Source: Bacillota bacterium
GTDB lineage: Bacteria > Bacillota > Bacilli > Lactobacillales > Streptococcaceae
Reading direction: 5' to 3'
Assembly (NCBI GenBank): GCA_021781855.1
Contig: JAJXWC010000108.1
Location: 1 to 7,507, forward strand
DNA length: 7,507 bases
This document shows positions 1-6,879 of this stretch, one piece after another. The translations under genes were made by a program, and so were the position numbers. A model generated the notes under the pieces. The model did not search any database. It was not told the origin of the DNA and saw only the letters and a program-made list of their open reading frames with translations. Positions within the stretch are counted from its first letter, which is position 1. Each line of letters starts with the position of its first letter.

Positions 1-444
1 TTAAAAATTGATGAAATCAAAGATTATGAACACATCACAACAGAAAATTTTGCAGACTGGCAGAAAAAAATTCGACGGGAAGAAACAGAAGTACGAAATC
101 CAGCCTGGTCAACGGCGACGAAATATTTCGCTTTCATTGATGAAAAAATCGCAGGAGTAATTAGTTGCCGCTGGCAGATTGAAAAAGGGATTTTGCTGGA
201 ATGGGGCGGACATATCGGTTATGGTGTAGCACCAAGTTTTCGCGGGGGACATTTAGCTGAGAAAATGGTTCATTTTGCTTTAGAAAAGTATCGAAAAGCC
301 AATATTTTGCGCGTGATGATTTCTGCTGATGAGGAAAATTGGGCAAGTCGTAAGACGATTGAACATTGCGGCGGAAAACTTGAAAATATAGTTGATATTG
401 ACGGCAGTTTGGTTTGTCGTTATTGGATTGCTTTGGACAAATGA
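1..444 (+). CDS. GNAT family N-acetyltransferase (3' part, 5' end outside window)
   Basis: Frame 1 is open from the first base to a TGA at 442-444, giving 147 visible residues; the true start lies upstream. GNAT enzymes move an acetyl group from acetyl-CoA to an amine. The signature is the acetyl-CoA pyrophosphate-binding motif A at about residues 71-84, IGYGVAPSFRGGHLAEK, matching the family pattern of a beta strand, V-x-P, R-G-x-G/x-x-A and then a helix. A later segment with SADEENWASRKTIEHCGG matches the usual N-x-x-S-x-x-x-x-x-x-x-G motif B region, and the C-terminal strand ends in RYWIAL. An in-frame ATG at 193 falls inside the fold, so it is not the start. The substrate cannot be inferred. 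The resemblance is to the broad predicted-acetyltransferase group (COG3981-like), from memory of the family only. It appears unrelated to the downstream defence genes. Confidence 0.85.
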   Translation, partial: LKIDEIKDYEHITTENFADWQKKIRREETEVRNPAWSTATKYFAFIDEKIAGVISCRWQIEKGILLEWGGHIGYGVAPSFRGGHLAEKMVHFALEKYRKANILRVMISADEENWASRKTIEHCGGKLENIVDIDGSLVCRYWIALDK

Positions 445-478
445 AGTAGAGACTAAATTTGAAGATTGTTATTTCGCT

Positions 479-567
479 TTAGTGCTTTAGCACCTTGTGA
501 TTGCGAGCATTTAAAGCCTAGCAGCATTAAGGTTGTAGTTTCGTAGCCCGAGATAGCAAAGCACTGC
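479..567. repeat. Inverted-repeat-rich intergenic element, candidate dispersed repeat
   Basis: The gap between the acetyltransferase and cca contains several complementary words. AGTGCTTT at 481-488 pairs with AAAGCACT at 558-565 (8 bp). GCTTTA at 484-489 could instead pair with TAAAGC at 512-517, and ACCTT at 492-496 with AAGGT at 529-533. On the minus strand it reads TGCTTT...GGGCTAC...AAA, which resembles the hairpin element at 1892-1922 upstream of the methyltransferase gene. It does not fold as a tRNA and carries no convincing ORF. A degenerate copy of a genomic repeat or a structured RNA are both possible; the sequence alone does not decide. Confidence 0.35.
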
Positions 568-580
568 TGAGATGAAAATG

Positions 581-605
581 AAATGCGCTTATTTGCGCTT
601 TTTTT
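581..605 (+). terminator. Weak intrinsic terminator-like hairpin after the acetyltransferase gene
   Basis: GCGC at 585-588 pairs with GCGC at 595-598 around a six-base loop. After one T-T mismatch, AAA at 581-583 pairs with TTT at 600-602. An unbroken run of seven T follows the GC stem (599-605). The stem is short, so efficiency is doubtful, but the GC stem plus T-tract layout is that of a Rho-independent terminator. It would end transcription from upstream just before cca. Confidence 0.45.
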
Positions 606-607
606 GA

Positions 608-613
608 TAAAAT
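608..613 (+). promoter_or_regulatory. Possible -10 element of cca
   Basis: TAAAAT is a good -10 match, but no TTGACA-like hexamer lies 16-18 bases upstream, where the terminator-like hairpin sits. If used, transcription would start at or next to the ATG at 620, making a leaderless or nearly leaderless cca mRNA. That would fit the lack of a clear ribosome binding site. Confidence 0.25.
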
Positions 614-619
614 AGAAGA

Positions 620-1822
620 ATGAAACTAGAAAAAATGCCGCCTGAGTTCTTGCGAGCCTCGCCGGTTTTAGAAAAAATACAAGAACATCAGTTTGAAGCT
701 TATTTTGTCGGCGGCTCTGTTCGCGATGTTTTATTATCGCGCGCAATTCATGATGTTGATATTGCCACAAGTGCCTATCCAGAGGAAATCAAAAAAATTT
801 TTCCACATACGATTGATGTAGGAATTGAGCATGGGACTGTGCTGGTACTAGCTGGGCCAACCGAGGCAGAGCATTACGAAGTGACGACTTTCCGTACAGA
901 GAGCAAATATACGGATTATCGCAGACCCGACCATGTTGATTTCGTTCGCGATTTGGCGGAAGATTTGAAGCGGCGGGATTTCACAATGAATGCGCTCGCG
1001 ATGAATGTTGATGGCCAAATGATTGACTTATTTAATGGCATTTCTGACATGGAAGGTAAAATCATAAGGGCAGTGGGACTTCCAGAAGAACGCTTCAACG
1101 AAGATGCGCTAAGGATTATGCGTGCTTTGCGCTTTTGTGCAACGCTGAATTTTGGTATTGAAAAAACGACCTTTAGCGCGATGAAGTCTCATGCTCATTT
1201 GCTCAAAAAAATCTCAATTGAACGAATTTTCATTGAGCTAGATAAATTGCTGCTGGCAGACGACTGGCGGAGAGGAATTGAGCTTTTAGTGCAATCAGGA
1301 GCTTGGGAGTATCTGGTTGGTTTTGATTTGACAGGATTGTCAAAAATGCTTTCCAGTCTATCCAAAGATTTCAAATTTAAAAATTCTGCACAGGCTTGGG
1401 CAGCTTTATTGCTTAATTTTGACGAGCAGAACATCAAAGACTTCCTTCGAAAATGGAAAGTTTCCAATGAATTTATCATGAGTGTCACAAATTTAGTGAA
1501 TGCTTACAGGCAAGAAAATTGGAACTTAACCAGTTTATATCGTTTCGGTTTAGAAAATTGCCAGCTCGTTGATGACCTCAAAGCCGCTACAGGCAGAAAA
1601 ATTGACTTTGACAAGGCCATCAAAATTGACCAAGCTCTTCAAATTCATCACAAATCTGAAATCGTCATCACGGGCGCCGACCTGATGCAAGAATTTCAGC
1701 TCAAAGCCGGTCCAGAACTTGGCAAATGTCTCAAAAAAATTGAAGAAAAAATTGTCAAAAATGAACTCGAAAATGAACGACAAATGATTTTAGAGTTTGT
1801 AAAAGACAAGGTAGAAAACTGA
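620..1822 (+). CDS. cca: CCA tRNA nucleotidyltransferase (class II CCA-adding enzyme)
   Basis: The 400-residue product adds or repairs the 3'-terminal CCA of tRNAs from CTP and ATP without a nucleic acid template. The head domain shows the nucleotidyltransferase signature GGSVRD (31-36) followed by the metal-binding DVD (45-47). The basic RRDFT motif (118-122) and the nucleotide-selecting neck helix with NEDALRIMRALRF (about 160-172) follow, as in class II bacterial enzymes. The rest is the helical body and tail that holds tRNA. Length is normal for Firmicutes (about 400). The start at 620 gives MKLEKMPPEF, which fits the usual short N-terminus; a second ATG at 635 is possible. There is no strong ribosome binding site, only AGAAG directly before the ATG. 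It is a housekeeping gene that marks the chromosomal-type flank of the defence cluster. Confidence 0.96.
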   Translation: MKLEKMPPEFLRASPVLEKIQEHQFEAYFVGGSVRDVLLSRAIHDVDIATSAYPEEIKKIFPHTIDVGIEHGTVLVLAGPTEAEHYEVTTFRTESKYTDYRRPDHVDFVRDLAEDLKRRDFTMNALAMNVDGQMIDLFNGISDMEGKIIRAVGLPEERFNEDALRIMRALRFCATLNFGIEKTTFSAMKSHAHLLKKISIERIFIELDKLLLADDWRRGIELLVQSGAWEYLVGFDLTGLSKMLSSLSKDFKFKNSAQAWAALLLNFDEQNIKDFLRKWKVSNEFIMSVTNLVNAYRQENWNLTSLYRFGLENCQLVDDLKAATGRKIDFDKAIKIDQALQIHHKSEIVITGADLMQEFQLKAGPELGKCLKKIEEKIVKNELENERQMILEFVKDKVEN

Positions 1823-1826
1823 GAAA

Positions 1827-1835
1827 TGATATAAT
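1827..1835 (+). promoter_or_regulatory. Extended -10 promoter of the type III RM operon
   Basis: TGA followed by a perfect TATAAT (1830-1835) forms an extended -10, four bases after the cca stop codon. No clear -35 lies 17 bases upstream (it would fall in the end of cca), which extended -10 promoters can tolerate. Transcription would begin near 1842, giving a leader of about 110 nt before the methyltransferase ATG. Confidence 0.65.
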
Positions 1836-1866
1836 AGAGCTAAGAGAACCACGAAAGGAAAAAATC

Positions 1867-1959
1867 TTGAAAAATCGCAAAACGCTAGCGTTTTGCTTTA
1901 GTAGCTGGGCTACTAAAGCAAACTTAAAAGATATTGCTACTGGGGGTGTGTATGCTTGA
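1867..1959 (+). CDS. Possible 30-codon leader ORF upstream of the Mod gene
   Basis: A TTG at 1867 follows a good ribosome binding site, GAAAGGA at 1853-1859, with 7 bases of spacing. It opens a 30-codon frame, beginning MKNRKTLAFCF, that ends in TGA at 1957-1959. That stop lies inside the first codons of the methyltransferase gene (ATG at 1952), so translation of the two could be coupled. Both leader hairpins lie within this ORF, so a translating ribosome would disrupt them. No known peptide is recognised. It may instead be a chance frame through a palindromic repeat; the well-spaced Shine-Dalgarno and the overlap are the only arguments for it. Confidence 0.35.
   Translation: MKNRKTLAFCFSSWATKANLKDIATGGVYA
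1877..1896. repeat. Perfect 20-bp palindrome in the Mod leader
   Basis: The 20 bases are exactly self-complementary, centred on CTAG. As RNA this gives an 8-bp stem with a four-base loop; as DNA it is a symmetrical site a dimeric protein could bind. Only TTT follows the stem, so it is a poor terminator. Its 3' end (1892-1896) is also needed by the next hairpin, so the two cannot form together. Confidence 0.75.
1892..1922. repeat. 14-bp stem-loop in the Mod leader
   Basis: Bases 1892-1905 pair perfectly with 1909-1922 around the three-base loop TGG, a very stable hairpin about 45 nt into the predicted mRNA and 29 nt before the Mod ATG. It shares 1892-1896 with the preceding palindrome, so the leader can take two alternative folds. 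No T-run follows, so it is not a standard terminator. It resembles the minus strand of the element at 479-567. Confidence 0.75.
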
Positions 1960-3631
1960 GAATTTCAACGAACGCCCCCACAAAAACGAGAAACAGGAGT
2001 CTATTGCTTATGTAAAGGCTTTGATTGAGCAAGCAAGAAATGATGCGCGAGAAGACGATATTCCAAAACTTGAAAAGCTCATTGAGCTTTTGAACTCAAA
2101 AAAATATGGCTTAGTCTGGGAACGACACGAGGAAATTGTCGAAGAAGAGATGAAAACTAAGATTCCTGTTTTTGTAGAAGATGAGAGCAAGAAGATACAG
2201 GATAATCCCGATTCTGAGGATTATAATTTCCTGCTTGAGGGCGATAATTTGCACAGTCTTCACCTGCTGGAGAAAACTCATACAGGTAAGATTGATGTGA
2301 TTTATATTGACCCGCCTTATAATACGGGGAATAAGGATTTTAAGTACAATGACAAGTTTGTGGATAACACAGATACATTTTCACATTCTAAATGGTTGAG
2401 CTTCATGGAAAGACGGTTGAGAATCGCCTATAAATTATTATCTGAGTCAGGTTTAATCTTTGTTAGTATAAGTGATATTGAAAATGCCCATTTGAGAACA
2501 TTACTAGACGATGTCTTTGGTGAGGATAATTTTGTTGCTAATTTAATCTGGGCTAACAGAGAAGGAGGCGGGAGTTCTGATAGTAAAAACTTTAGAATAA
2601 AGCATGAATATATCCTCAGTTTTGCAAAAAGAAAAGAAAATATAGAAATTCATGGTGTCCCAGTCGGAAATGAAGATAGATATAAACAAGAAGATGAATT
2701 TCGAGGGAAGTATTATCTTCAAAAATTAGGAATGGGCTCAATACAATATTCTAGTTCTTTGGATTATCCAATAACTTGCCCCGACAGTTCCATTGTTATG
2801 CCAGCAGATAATAATGGTGGAAAAAAAGCTTGTTGGAGGTGGTCAAAAGGTAAACTAGAATGGGGAATTCAAAATCATTATATTGAAATCAAGAAAGATA
2901 GAAGTGGGATTTGGACAGTTTACACTAAGCAATATTTGAATTTTGACAATGAAGGAAATAAAATAGAAAGAACTCAAAGACCAGATGGGATTATAGATAA
3001 TTTTTCTAGTACACAAGGAGCAAAATCTTTAATTTCAATTTTTGGGAAACCTGTATTTAACTACTCTAAGGACCCTAACTTAATAAAATACTTAGTTGCT
3101 AGGATAAATAAAAAGAATTTGAACATCCTTGATTTCTTCGCAGGTTCAGGTACAACGGGTCAGGCGGTTACAGAACTTAATGCAGAAGATGGCGGTAATC
3201 GCAAGTTTATTCTCGCCACAAACAATGAAAATAATATTGCTGAGGAAGTCACTTACGAGCGTATGAAACGGGTGTCTGCTGGAACTGAAAAATACACGGC
3301 GCACCCAATGAATCTTAAATATTTCAAGACAGATTTTGTTGTCAAAAAAGATTTTCCTGATGCATCCTTAGAATATGAGCTTCTTAAATACGTGACACCA
3401 CTTGTAGAGCTTGAATTTGCGATTGATATTACCAATCCGAAAGTTCAAATCGTACTAAATGAGGAACAACTTGAATCCTTGATTGCAAATGACGAACTTG
3501 TCAGCAATTCCACACTGTTCATGCACCCCGACGTTTTCCGAGACGCAGAGCAAAATCAAATTTTAAGCGATTTACAAATCAAAGTCCAAGAAATTCCTGA
3601 TTATTTCTTTGGTGGGGAGATGTGGCAATAA
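1952..3631 (+). CDS. mod: Type III restriction-modification methyltransferase/specificity subunit (Mod)
   Basis: This 559-residue product should be the Mod subunit, which recognises an asymmetric site, methylates one strand (adenine N6 in known type III systems) and guides Res. The catalytic motif DPPYNTG is at 120-126 and the S-adenosylmethionine-binding motif FAGSG at 396-400. That order, DPPY before FxGxG, is the beta class typical of Mod. The region between them, about 180-380, is the probable target-recognition domain and is strikingly AT-rich. The N-terminus with KYGLVWERHEE and the SISDIENAHLRTLLDDVFG segment also fit Mod. I chose ATG 1952 because GGGGGTG (1942-1948) pairs with the 16S tail at good spacing. 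A TTG at 1934 would add six residues but lacks a good binding site. Length is within the family range. It shares an operon with the HEPN gene and Res. Type III systems such as LlaFI are known in Lactococcus, but I cannot tell whether this is that allele. Confidence 0.93.
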   Translation: MLENFNERPHKNEKQESIAYVKALIEQARNDAREDDIPKLEKLIELLNSKKYGLVWERHEEIVEEEMKTKIPVFVEDESKKIQDNPDSEDYNFLLEGDNLHSLHLLEKTHTGKIDVIYIDPPYNTGNKDFKYNDKFVDNTDTFSHSKWLSFMERRLRIAYKLLSESGLIFVSISDIENAHLRTLLDDVFGEDNFVANLIWANREGGGSSDSKNFRIKHEYILSFAKRKENIEIHGVPVGNEDRYKQEDEFRGKYYLQKLGMGSIQYSSSLDYPITCPDSSIVMPADNNGGKKACWRWSKGKLEWGIQNHYIEIKKDRSGIWTVYTKQYLNFDNEGNKIERTQRPDGIIDNFSSTQGAKSLISIFGKPVFNYSKDPNLIKYLVARINKKNLNILDFFAGSGTTGQAVTELNAEDGGNRKFILATNNENNIAEEVTYERMKRVSAGTEKYTAHPMNLKYFKTDFVVKKDFPDASLEYELLKYVTPLVELEFAIDITNPKVQIVLNEEQLESLIANDELVSNSTLFMHPDVFRDAEQNQILSDLQIKVQEIPDYFFGGEMWQ

Positions 3632-4563
3632 TGCAGGGAAATTTAATTTGGGCAAATGATGGCGGAATAACTGTGAGTATTGACTTAGACAAAATGGAAT
3701 ATGGTTATATAGCTTGCTATTCATATCTGTATGCCACACATAACATGTCAGCCGAAAATTGGATTCGACATTCAGAAATTCGGAATATGGTTTCAGAATT
3801 GAACCAACTCTCTTTAAAAACAGGGTTTAGGGTAACTCAGAAAGATATTGATAATAAATTAGTTGTAACAACAGACGCAGCTATGACTTCATCTTTTCTC
3901 CCGAGTTCTATAAAAAAGTATGAAGAAGTTATTCGTAGAGCAGATCAATGCAAGGATATCATTCGTGATACTTTTGAACGCTTAAAAATAATTGCAACAA
4001 GTCTGCAGCAAGCAGATTTAATCACATACATTGATAAACAAATATCGAAATTCAAACCAAGGAAAAAGGGTGATGGCAATCAATCTAAAACAATTACTAA
4101 AGAAATTTTATTGTTAAGAGCGCTTAGAAATACTTATTCACACCAAACTCAATTAACTGATTTTGAATTAGAAAATGTAGAAATTGATTCTAGTCATACA
4201 GCCAATTTTACAAAAAAACTTTTTGGAGAAAAATGTGAATCCAAAGATTCTTTAATTCTTAAATTTACTAGATTTGATGAAACTTCAACACAACCTGGGA
4301 ATATGGAAATACATGAATTTTTCGATATTCCATTTGCGGAAATTGATGATGCAGTTCACTCATTGTATTTAATACTTTTCCATATCAATAAAAGGTTAAG
4401 AAACTTTGTGTCTCTTGAACAAATACAAATTCCGTTTAATTCAAATCACTTGCTAAATGGACAACTTCCGAAAAATATGATTTATTCTATTTTGTCGGTG
4501 ATTGGACTTGGGCAGACTGTTTATAATCATGTAGAAAATCAAGAATATCAAAGGACTAACTAA
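3631..4563 (+). CDS. HEPN-motif protein encoded between mod and res
   Basis: I do not recognise the family of this 310-residue protein. The clearest signal is RNTYSH at residues 166-171, the R-N-x-x-x-H catalytic motif of HEPN ribonucleases. It sits at the end of a predicted helix (KEILLLRALRNTYSHQ), as in HEPN folds. Around it are helical stretches at about 90-135 and a hydrophobic helix near 235-260 (DDAVHSLYLILFHI). There is no signal peptide and no clear transmembrane segment, so it is probably cytosolic. The N-terminal 80 residues look mixed alpha/beta and unfamiliar. ATG 3631 forms a TAATG overlap with the mod stop, with GGGGAG at 3614-3619 as binding site. A GTG at 3622 is too close to that site. 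Its own stop overlaps the res ATG the same way. The gene is very AT-rich (two counted lines: 25% and 27%) compared with its neighbours, suggesting separate acquisition. An RNase effector or toxin tied to the RM system is my inference; a non-catalytic accessory role remains possible. Confidence 0.75.
   Translation: MQGNLIWANDGGITVSIDLDKMEYGYIACYSYLYATHNMSAENWIRHSEIRNMVSELNQLSLKTGFRVTQKDIDNKLVVTTDAAMTSSFLPSSIKKYEEVIRRADQCKDIIRDTFERLKIIATSLQQADLITYIDKQISKFKPRKKGDGNQSKTITKEILLLRALRNTYSHQTQLTDFELENVEIDSSHTANFTKKLFGEKCESKDSLILKFTRFDETSTQPGNMEIHEFFDIPFAEIDDAVHSLYLILFHINKRLRNFVSLEQIQIPFNSNHLLNGQLPKNMIYSILSVIGLGQTVYNHVENQEYQRTN
4551..4555 (+). promoter_or_regulatory. Ribosome binding site of res inside the HEPN gene
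   Basis: AAGGA lies within the last codons of the preceding gene, 7 bases before ATG 4563. With the TAATG overlap at 4561-4565 it supports this start and allows translational coupling or re-initiation. Confidence 0.6.
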
Positions 4564-6785
4564 TGCAACTTAAAAATTTCCAACAAGATGTGGTGGACAA
4601 ACTGCTTGCGTTTATCGCACCAGAATATAAGGTCAATGAGTTGATGATCAAAGCACCAACTGGTGCGGGTAAAACAATCATGCTTTTGTCATGGATTGAT
4701 GAATATATTCGCTCGACTTCTGACAATGTTGCTTTTGTCTGGTTTACACCTGGCGCAGGCGAACTTGAAGAACAGTCACAAGATAAAGCCAATAGTTTTT
4801 CAAGTATTAAAGCACAATCTGTTGATGATGCGTTATTAAATGGTTTTGAGCGAGGTTCAGCCACATTTATCAATTATGAGCGAGTCGTTGGCAAGAAGTC
4901 AAAGGCGATGCTGACGGATAGCGAACGTGATAATCTGGTGGATAAAATCGAAAAAGCTTTCCAAAATGACCGTCATTTTGTCGTGATTGTAGATGAAGCG
5001 CATCGAAATGATACCAAAAAAGCGCGTGATATTATTTCACGCTTTGGTGCATCAAAAACGGTGCGAGTTTCAGCAACGATTGATGACCCAAACACTCCTG
5101 ATAGTATTGAGTTTTATGAAGTGACAGAAGAATCAGTCATTGCATCGGGCTTGATTACAAAAGCCGTGGTTGTCAATGAAGCGATTGATACAGAGCTTGA
5201 TGGTACAGATGAATTTGCCATTTTATTTGAAGCTGCAGAGAACAAGCGCAAAGAGATTGTTAAGAAGTACGCCGAGAATAATGTGGTGGGCGTCAATCCA
5301 CTGGTACTTGTTCAACTTCCAGATGAAAGCATGCCAACTTTGTCTTTGAGGATTGAAAAATATCTTCAACAAACAATGGGAAAAATTTATGATAATGGAA
5401 AACTAGGGATTTGGCTTTCTGAACAAAAGCGCAATGTTGATGATGTGACGAAACTTGATAATAAAGTTGAATATCTGATTATCAAACAAGCCATTGCGAC
5501 AGGATGGGATGCTCCTCGTGCAAAGATTTTGATTAAAATCCGTGAAAATATGGGAGAGCAATTCACCATTCAAACGCTTGGACGGATTCGGCGGATGCCT
5601 CAGCCGTGGTTGGGGCATTATAATGTTGATGTGCTTGACAATGCCTATCTTTACACCTTCGATACAGATTTCCTAAATGGTGTTTTTGCAGCAAATGCAG
5701 CAGTTGCACCGACTCCGCTTTTAAATCTCAAAGATAAAGCTGAAGATTTAAAATTGACTTCTGAGCGAGTGCTGAAATATGATGAAACCTTGAATGAAAA
5801 GCTGATTTTAGAAAATATTTATAAAGGATTGGTTGAACATTTCAAATTCACAGATGATTTGGAAGCCAACTATCATATTTTAGAAAATCATAACTTCATC
5901 ATGGGGAACAAGATTTTAACTACTTTCAAACAAGGACGTTTTGACACACTGGAACACGCTGAAAATCTCCAAGATAGAGAGCGCCGAGTGGAAGCAGATT
6001 ATCAAGATAATCGAATTGATTTGCTTCATGCGTTTCACGAACTTGATCGTGTTGTTCATCTCCCTGTGTCAAAAGTTGAAGCTATGCTAAAAAGACTTTT
6101 CTTGTGGCGTGGTTATGCCTTAAAGCATTCCCTTTTGAAATTGAATGCGAATGAGTGGACAGCTTTTATATTAAATAATTGGCACAAGCTCCGTGAAGAA
6201 TTTAGAAAGACGGATATTGAGCAAGCCATTCAAGGAACGCTTGATTTGGAAAATATCCAGAAGAATGATTTTACGATTCCATTGACTGAGCGCTACACTT
6301 ACAACCCTAAACTCTCTGATACAAAAAATGTTGAAACAAACGCTTATGCGAACTATACCACGGCATCTATTGCGGTTCGTCCAAGTATCGTTGAGCGATT
6401 GATGGAACGGTGGCTTGAAGAACATTCTGATATAGTAGAGTTTGTCTATAAAAACGGAGACAAAGGACCGCAATATTTTTCCCTCGTATTTGGTACAAAT
6501 GGTGGATTTTCACATTTTTATCCTGACTTTATTGTTAAAATGAAGAATGGAGAAATTTTTATCATTGAAACAAAAGGGGGAGAAGATGTCAAAGGCAATG
6601 ATAAAAACATTGATGCCTATGCGCCTGCGAAATACGAAGCTTTGAAAAAATATGGGGTTGAGTACAATATCAAATGGGCGTTTGTTCGTGATTACAACGA
6701 GGAACTCTGGTATCTAAATAAAGGTAATTGGATAGATGAGATGTCAACAGGTTTTTGGAAATCAGTAGATGAGTTGTTTAGATAA
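4563..6785 (+). CDS. res: Type III restriction-modification helicase-endonuclease subunit (Res)
   Basis: Res uses ATP hydrolysis after Mod binds an unmethylated site, then cleaves DNA a short distance away when two complexes meet. The 740-residue product has the superfamily 2 helicase motifs in order: Walker A APTGAGKT (31-38), DEAH (144-147), SATID just after, ATGWD (312-316) and the arginine-finger motif QTLGRIRR (337-344). Near the C-terminus is a PD-(D/E)xK nuclease site, with D655 in YPDF, then E669-T-K671 in IIETKGG. All key residues look intact, so the enzyme should be active. It is shorter than the roughly 970-residue EcoP-type Res, as in a number of Firmicutes homologues. The start overlaps the HEPN stop by one base. 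No terminator is evident after it. Confidence 0.95.
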   Translation: MQLKNFQQDVVDKLLAFIAPEYKVNELMIKAPTGAGKTIMLLSWIDEYIRSTSDNVAFVWFTPGAGELEEQSQDKANSFSSIKAQSVDDALLNGFERGSATFINYERVVGKKSKAMLTDSERDNLVDKIEKAFQNDRHFVVIVDEAHRNDTKKARDIISRFGASKTVRVSATIDDPNTPDSIEFYEVTEESVIASGLITKAVVVNEAIDTELDGTDEFAILFEAAENKRKEIVKKYAENNVVGVNPLVLVQLPDESMPTLSLRIEKYLQQTMGKIYDNGKLGIWLSEQKRNVDDVTKLDNKVEYLIIKQAIATGWDAPRAKILIKIRENMGEQFTIQTLGRIRRMPQPWLGHYNVDVLDNAYLYTFDTDFLNGVFAANAAVAPTPLLNLKDKAEDLKLTSERVLKYDETLNEKLILENIYKGLVEHFKFTDDLEANYHILENHNFIMGNKILTTFKQGRFDTLEHAENLQDRERRVEADYQDNRIDLLHAFHELDRVVHLPVSKVEAMLKRLFLWRGYALKHSLLKLNANEWTAFILNNWHKLREEFRKTDIEQAIQGTLDLENIQKNDFTIPLTERYTYNPKLSDTKNVETNAYANYTTASIAVRPSIVERLMERWLEEHSDIVEFVYKNGDKGPQYFSLVFGTNGGFSHFYPDFIVKMKNGEIFIIETKGGEDVKGNDKNIDAYAPAKYEALKKYGVEYNIKWAFVRDYNEELWYLNKGNWIDEMSTGFWKSVDELFR

Positions 6786-6830
6786 TATGTGTTTGCCAAT
6801 CATTTGTCTCGGATTTGCTCTATAAATTTC

Positions 6831-6859
6831 TTGACTTCCCGTATATCCTATGATATACT
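6831..6859 (+). promoter_or_regulatory. Promoter of the mazEF-type operon
   Basis: TTGACT (6831-6836) and TATACT (6854-6859) are separated by exactly 17 bases, and a TG at 6851-6852 adds an extended -10. The predicted start near 6866 coincides with the ribosome binding site AAGGAGGT (6866-6873). The 5' leader would then be only about 14 nt, with the binding site at its very end. Confidence 0.85.
6841..6858. promoter_or_regulatory. Inverted repeat over the -10, candidate antitoxin operator
   Basis: GTATAT (6841-6846) and ATATAC (6853-6858) are perfect inverted copies around six bases, and the right arm covers the -10 hexamer. MazE-type antitoxins commonly bind such repeats at their own promoters, alone or with the toxin, and repress the operon. 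That this site does so is inferred from position and symmetry. Confidence 0.5.
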
Positions 6860-6879
6860 AGCAATAAGGAGGTATAGCC

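Noticed and set aside
481..565. A tRNA or other known RNA gene in the gap before cca
   Set aside because: The long stem has only 8 bp, there is no T-arm GGTTCGA-like motif and no anticodon arm, and no known riboswitch core could be matched.
453..770. A 105-codon open frame on the minus strand across the gap before cca
   Set aside because: Its second half is antisense to the conserved start of cca, and the rest runs through the inverted-repeat element. The translation resembles no protein family I recognise.
1877..1922. The leader hairpins as an intrinsic terminator for cca
   Set aside because: Neither stem is followed by a T-run, and both lie downstream of a strong promoter for the next operon.
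1934..1951. TTG at 1934 as the start of Mod
   Set aside because: It has no good ribosome binding site. ATG 1952 has GGGGGTG with proper spacing.
3622..3630. GTG at 3622 as the start of the HEPN gene
   Set aside because: GGGGAG ends only two bases before it, too close for initiation. ATG 3631 gives the same TAATG overlap seen at the next junction.
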